A stretch of DNA of 64,000 nucleotides from Nyssa sinensis (lineage: Eukaryota; Streptophyta; Magnoliopsida; Cornales; Nyssaceae). Where the stretch lies: positions 12,620,562 through 12,684,561 of the forward strand of contig CM018031.1 of assembly GCA_008638375.1 (NCBI GenBank). The letters are read 5' to 3'. The notes beneath the pieces are model-generated. The model searched no databases. It was given only the letters and a program-made list of their open reading frames with translations, and was not told the origin of the DNA. Shown piece by piece: positions 59,512-64,000 of this stretch; position 1 is the first letter of the stretch, and every line of letters begins with the position of its first letter. The translations under genes were made by a program, and so were the position numbers.

Positions 59512-62017
59512 TCAACGTATCCCTAAAGTATATCCGTGTTCTACTTTTTTAAGAAATATCGTGTCTATGTGTCTGGGTAGTATCATATTAGTGTCCACGT
59601 GTCCATATTGCATTGTATCAGTGTTTTGTGTTTGTATCTGTACTTCTTAGATGGGGTCTTATCTATGGCAAGAGTAAGTTTAATTGCATAGAAATTGTTT
59701 TATTTTTATATTTATTATAGATAAAGAGAAAATTCATTAAAAAAGCCCGAGATGGTCAAAAGAGATACACAATGGCTAGGTTACATTAGGCCCCAAAATA
59801 ATTTGCAAAAGAATCTATACAATGGGGAGAAGTTTCCACGTCCCAAAAATATAGTGCATGTAAAATTCTATTTGTTAGCCTATTAGGATCCTATTGTTTC
59901 TTTCACACCACAAACTTCTAAAGATGCGAAAAGGGAGAAGACACCACACTTTCTTCACATTGCAAGCAACCCCGGAACATGCTACACCTTCAACAGTTCT
60001 CAAACTGTCCAAGGCATAACCCAAAGATGTCCAAGAAGTAAAAGAAAAAGATTCCACATCTCTAGCAATCGGGCAATGAACAAAACTCCCCCCCAAAACC
60101 CCCGACCATACGGACCACACAGAAGGCCAACTTAGCAAAAATGTTTTAGTTTGTGGATGGTTTGTTGAATATCTCTTTGGCAATGGAAATTTTTGGATTC
60201 TGGCATTGTAACTTTGATACTTTCAAGTGAATATTTTGTTGATGACTAGTCTAAAATGACTGTTCGTATTTGTTTGCTTTTGTCAAGGGATTCCTTTCAA
60301 GATGACATAGAGTGCCTCCTTTCTTGTTGTGAATATGATGCATCCTCCATCCAGATGTTTGCTAAGTTAATACTGAATAATTTGCAAAGAAGCTACCTGT
60401 TACATTTGTTTCTTGTGGCATTTCCAACATTTTTTTTTTCAAACTTTTTAAGTCTTCCTTATATCTCTTTTGTGGGCATGCTTTTGAGATGGTGCGGTTA
60501 GGCTTTGTAATGCTATTCAGACTATACTTGATGTACCTCAACATCATGTACCTGGAAATTTGCCCATTTGATAAGAGGCATTTTGGAGTTTGATGTTCAA
60601 CTTTTAGAACATGTTAAAGGAAGGGGGGAGGGATGGGAATAAGTTGGTATTTCCCATCAGTAGTAAGGGCCCATTCGGAGGAGCTTTTGCACTTCGCTTT
60701 TGTGTATGCTTGCAAACACTGCTCTGGGAACTTCTAAAAATGCTTTCTTGTTGATTCAGCTTTCCAAAATGTAAAAGCAGCCCAGCTCATTTTCTACAAA
60801 TGCATTTTTGTGCATTTGGAGAAGCTCCCCAAGCACCCACTAAGAATCAATCTAATTTTTTGCATTTCACAAAGACATTTCCATATAGAATCGAATGTGA
60901 TAACTCCTGTGTGCTCTACTAGCAGAATATCTTCTGGGCAGGTGACCATTAGTATATACATATGTGCGTATAAACTCTACAAGTTCAGTCTTTTATCTAT
61001 AGCAATATGCAGCTGGAAGTGCAAGAAACAAGCAAAAAATGAATTCAATCAGGACACAGGGCATATATCAAGAAACAAATTCTGAAGTAAATAATGCACA
61101 ATTTCAGGCGAAAAAAACTGCTATAATCACATATAAATTACATGAAACTAACCTTCTTCATTGCCTTCCCCTTCGTCTTCTTCGTATTCATCCCCATCAT
61201 CTTCACTATCTCCAGCATAATCATATCCATACATCTCATTCAAATAATCCACAGCCGCCTGCGTAAATACCAGCTTATCCGAATTCAATATATCAAACAG
61301 ATTCAACGTCCGAGGCGTCAACATCTTCAAAGTCCCAATATTCCGGCTCGATAGCCTCACATTATCCGAAACGTCCATCATCAAGAACACTGACTTCTCC
61401 TTCGGGTCGATCCCCCACCTCTTCATTGCCGCAATGAACTCCTTCGTCTTTGGCTTCTCGAACCTGTCCCCGAACTCCTCCACCACAATGGAATTCACCG
61501 TCGCGCTCGACAACGCCGTCGAAATGGCCAATCTCTTCTCCTTTCGGTTAATTTTGATGCTCCAATCTCTGGGCTTGGGTCCAAAGACGACGCCACCACC
61601 AGGGCGAAGCGGAGTCCGCTGCGAGCCACGACGTGCCCGGCCGGTTTTCTTTTGGGGAAAGGGCTTTTTGCCGCCGCCTCTAACTTCGCCGCGGGTAAGG
61701 GTGGAGGCTGTGCCGCGGCGCTTGTTTTGTAGGTCGTTGATGATACCGCGGTGGACGACAGCGCGGGCGGTCTCGGGTACGGCCGACTTGAGGTTGATAG
61801 TGGTTTCGCCGATTTTGGAGCCGTCGAAGGAAAGGATCGGGAGGGTGGCCAGCTCTGAACGGATTAATGAGGTTTGGGAGTGGGAAAGGGGTTTTAGAGG
61901 TTTGAGAGAGTTGGGGGCTTTTAGGGTTGAGAGAAGTTTGGGGTTCTGGTGAGAAGATGTGATGAAAATGGAGGATGAAAAGAAAGAAATGGAAGGGGGT
62001 GCTGCAGAAGTCGCCAT
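58779..62017 (-). CDS. RPL4: 50S ribosomal protein L4, chloroplastic (uL4c)
   Basis: Exons on the - strand: 62017-61153 and 58816-58779, with a 2.3-kb intron between. The start ATG at 62017 (GAAATGGCG) is preferred to an in-frame ATG at 62104, because it begins a Ser-rich plastid transit peptide. The mature part has the L4 signature blocks LPILSFDGSKIGE, RRGTASTLTRGEVRGGGKKP, PQKKTGRARRGS and TPLRPGGGVVFGPKPRDW. uL4 binds 23S rRNA and lines the exit tunnel of the plastid ribosome. The large exon ends GAAGAAG|GTTAGT. If it is not spliced there, one Gly and a TAG follow (289 residues). If it is spliced to CAG|GAACTGAGG at 58816, an acidic tail T-E-A-E-E-N-S-D-V-A-E and TGA at 58779 follow (300 residues). 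The tail matches the acidic character of the preceding residues, so splicing is favoured. The gene is convergent with THIC. Confidence 0.9.
59290..59515. repeat. AT-rich microsatellite stretches in RPL4 intron
   Basis: TA runs at about 59311-59330 and 59480-59512 in AT-rich DNA. 59085-59165 and 59525-59650 share GTGTCC, TATCC and TGTCCATGTT-type words. No coding content. Confidence 0.6.
59850..60183 (-). mobile_element. LINE remnant (zf-RVT C-terminal region), antisense
   Basis: The - strand translation has SWPSVWSVWSGVLGG..., HCPIARDVESFSFTSWTSLGYALDSL-like, and VWCLLPFRIFRSLWCERNNR, matching the end of plant L1 reverse transcriptases (HC..A...W...F...G..W, then W...P....WS.W.ERN.R). It has lost the core RT and shows degenerate positions. 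The orientation is the same as RPL4, whose intron it occupies. Confidence 0.6.
60184..61152. other. RPL4 intron, part nearest exon 1
   Basis: 60256-60400 (+) has a protein-like stretch (SRDSFQDDIECLLSCCEYD, then MFAKLILNNLQ) that I do not recognise. 60670-60840 is less AT-rich and contains a possible inverted repeat (GGAGCTTTTGCACTTCGC and GCATTTGGAGAAGCTCC-like). No ribosomal-protein exon was seen here. Confidence 0.35.
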
Positions 62018-62167
62018 TTCAGAGAGAGAGAGAGACTGTAATCCTATCCTCCGACTATGGCCTATCCGTTCCAGAGTGGTGTGATGTTGGATGACTAGTT
62101 TCAAACCGGGCGGACTGGCTGGTTAAAATCAATGTTGAACCGGTTGGTTCAAGCTTTATTAATTTTT

Positions 62168-62631
62168 GGATAAATTCCGCTATTTTTTTTTTTGTGATAT
62201 TTGAAATTATATTGATATTTACTATTTTATTTAAATATATATAGATATTTTTCTCATATTAATTTTTTTTCCAAAAAATTGAAATTACTCCTTTTATTTA
62301 TTTATTTTTACAGTTTTTTAATTTTGACCAATTTTTTTAATTTTTTATTTAAAAATAAATTTAAGGTAAATAAATTATTTTTATTTTATATAAAAATAAA
62401 GTTAAAGTTTTTATCAATATTTATTTGAAAAATGAAAAAAATTGGTAAAAATTTAAAAACCTGAAAAAAATATATGAAAGAGATAGTTTTATTATTTTGA
62501 AAAAAAAATTGATCGAGGAAAGTTTCTGTATATTATCAGGTAAAATAGTGGAGGTCAGTATAATTTCAAAAATTTCAGAAGAGATCAGTGTAATTGTTAT
62601 AAATTTCAAGAAAGGTTAGTAGAATTTATCC
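62168..62631. mobile_element. Fold-back MITE-like repeat, family copy 4
   Basis: Starts GGATAAATTCCGCTATTTT and ends GGTTAGTAGAATTTATCC. The arms are complementary along much of their length (GATATTTACTATTTTAT against GATAAAATAGTGGAGGTC). It lies about 150 bp upstream of the RPL4 start codon, in promoter position. Confidence 0.55.
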
Positions 62632-64000
62632 TTAATTTTTTTGGGAGGAATTAAAAGAAACCAAGTTACTTTGAATTTGACTCGTGATTATTAGAAATTC
62701 TTTTTGGACTAATTTGTATAATAAATGAATCATGTTTGAATATATTTTAAAGTTGGTCAATATATAGAGTTTAGTTCGAATTTGACTCAATAACTTAATA
62801 AATATTTTAATATTATATAAAAAAAAATCAAGCAATGCAAACTTAATTCATGATCGATTTGATTAAAAACTCATTTGGGATTGATTTGAAACATAAATAA
62901 GCCAAATTTGATAACAATTTGAAACTAGTTAATTTTTGCAAGTCAAATTTGAATAACCTTCGCTGACTCAACTCATTTACCATCCAACTTATCGAAAGGA
63001 TTTTTGATGACTTATGGTTGGCCATAAAAATATATTAAATATTATTTTTTTTTAATTAATGGTGCTATTGATAGTTATATGTGCTTGTACAATATATTTT
63101 TATATATGTGATCATCAATTTTACTATACAAAATTGGTCTCATTGTTTGGAACATAGGAGAAGTGTGATAATTGGTTAAAAAGTGCATATTTATTTTGTT
63201 AACCCTAGATATTCTTACACTTTTATTATTTTAATTTCTCCAATCTATATGCATTTGCTAGTTAATTCTTATTTTATCTTTTTGCAGAGAAAGCTTGACA
63301 AAGTTGATGATTTCGTGGTGGATTTGGAGCAAAAGGAAAATATTGGGCTTTGAAGTGCTAAAAGAAGTGGAAAACAAGTGATTTTGGATTAGAAGAGAGG
63401 CTTGGTCCATATGTAGATGGACCAGGGCCTATTTTAGCATTATAGGCTCTATTTTGGAACACTTTAGACTCCCTTTTTGGGCCCTTAATGTTTAATTACG
63501 GGATTTTATGTTATTTTCTTAAATTCTTATTTTGTGAGGGTATTTTTGGAAAAAGGGGATAATATTGTAAGCTAGGGTTTTGGAAAAGGAGGGGCCGTTT
63601 TTGGGGATCGAAAGGAAGAGAAGAAGGAAGGAGACAACTCTAAGGAAGAAGATGAAAAACTCCATGGCTATGTTGGTTTTCTCTTCTACTATTATGGGCT
63701 AAGTTCTCTCATTCTTAGGGTTTAGATGAAACCCTAGTCAAGTAATATTACTTTTTTGTATTTTATTTTTGGGTTAATTAGTCTTGAATGTTGATTGTAT
63801 AACATTGGAATTTTATTAAGGCATTGATCGTATTATTCAGTTTCACATAATCAATTTCTGTGATTTTGTTTATGTGGTTATACAATAATAATATGTGTAC
63901 ATACATCAAAACCGTAGGACGAGTCATAACTCAGGGAATACAAATTATGACTATGAACTTAGAATTAGCGTAGATAATTTGTGTTGACCAAAGATGATTC
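62632..64000. other. AT-rich intergenic; LTR-like sequence at window edge
   Basis: 62632-63150 holds nothing recognisable. From about 63165 the sequence looks like part of an LTR or other retroelement: TGATAATTGGTTAAAAAGTGC, then CTAGGGTTT and AAACCCTAG words, GA-rich stretches around 63600-63660 and ACTTTTTTGTATTTTATTTTT. No pair or coding domain is inside the window, so this stays tentative. Confidence 0.25.

Noticed and set aside
61434..61952. 172-codon + strand open frame
   Set aside because: Antisense shadow of RPL4 exon 1.
62018..62104. Upstream in-frame ATG for RPL4 adding 29 residues
   Set aside because: The extension is not transit-like and the ATG at 62017 has better context and starts a typical Ser-rich plastid peptide.

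Overview
This is nuclear DNA of a flowering plant, most likely a woody eudicot. The genes have many GT/AG introns, two or three of the products carry chloroplast targeting peptides, a plant-type TPP riboswitch lies in a 3' UTR, and plant transposon families fill the AT-rich space between and inside genes. The species cannot be named from the sequence alone. Three genes look intact. (1) FTSH7/FTSH9-type chloroplast FtsH metalloprotease, + strand, 13 coding exons, 11383-37363, 820 codons. (2) THIC, thiamine pyrimidine synthase, + strand, 4 coding exons, 50198-53938, 649 codons, followed by a well-conserved TPP riboswitch at 54674-54790. (3) RPL4, plastid ribosomal protein L4, - strand, a large exon 61153-62017 plus a 38-nt last exon at 58779-58816 that I infer from splice sites and reading frame.

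Region by region. 1-4.8 kb is AT-rich intergenic DNA with a cluster of Harbinger/Tourist-like MITEs and an exact 110-bp tandem duplication. 4.82-9.95 kb is bounded by diverged inverted repeats and holds pieces of two unrelated genes on the same strand: the C-terminal part of a plant-mobile-domain protein and the C-terminal part of a kinesin-5. The layout resembles a gene-capturing DNA transposon. 11.4-37.4 kb is the FTSH gene. Its 9-kb intron 1 is packed with SINE, RTE-type LINE and tandem-duplicated remnants, and its 11.1-kb intron 9 holds a 6.66-kb Ty3/gypsy chromovirus (perfect CTATC target duplication) and a 5'-truncated LINE (20-bp target duplication). 38-41 kb is intergenic with a tandem duplication and a fold-back MITE. 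41.28-46.10 kb is a decayed Ty1/copia element. 46.1-50.2 kb is the THIC promoter and 5' UTR intron. 54.9-58.7 kb is intergenic and contains a 723-bp solo LTR with target duplication ATATG. 58.8-62.0 kb is RPL4, with a LINE remnant in its intron. 62.1-64 kb is AT-rich sequence with another fold-back MITE and LTR-like sequence at the edge.

The three intact genes all serve the plastid: protein quality control, vitamin B1 synthesis and translation. I see no sign that they form a functional cluster. I found no bacterial-type or defence-type system. The most unusual items are the inverted-repeat segment carrying the two captured gene fragments, the RPL4 terminal micro-exon, the riboswitch-controlled 3' UTR, and the nested insertions that inflate FTSH intron 9.
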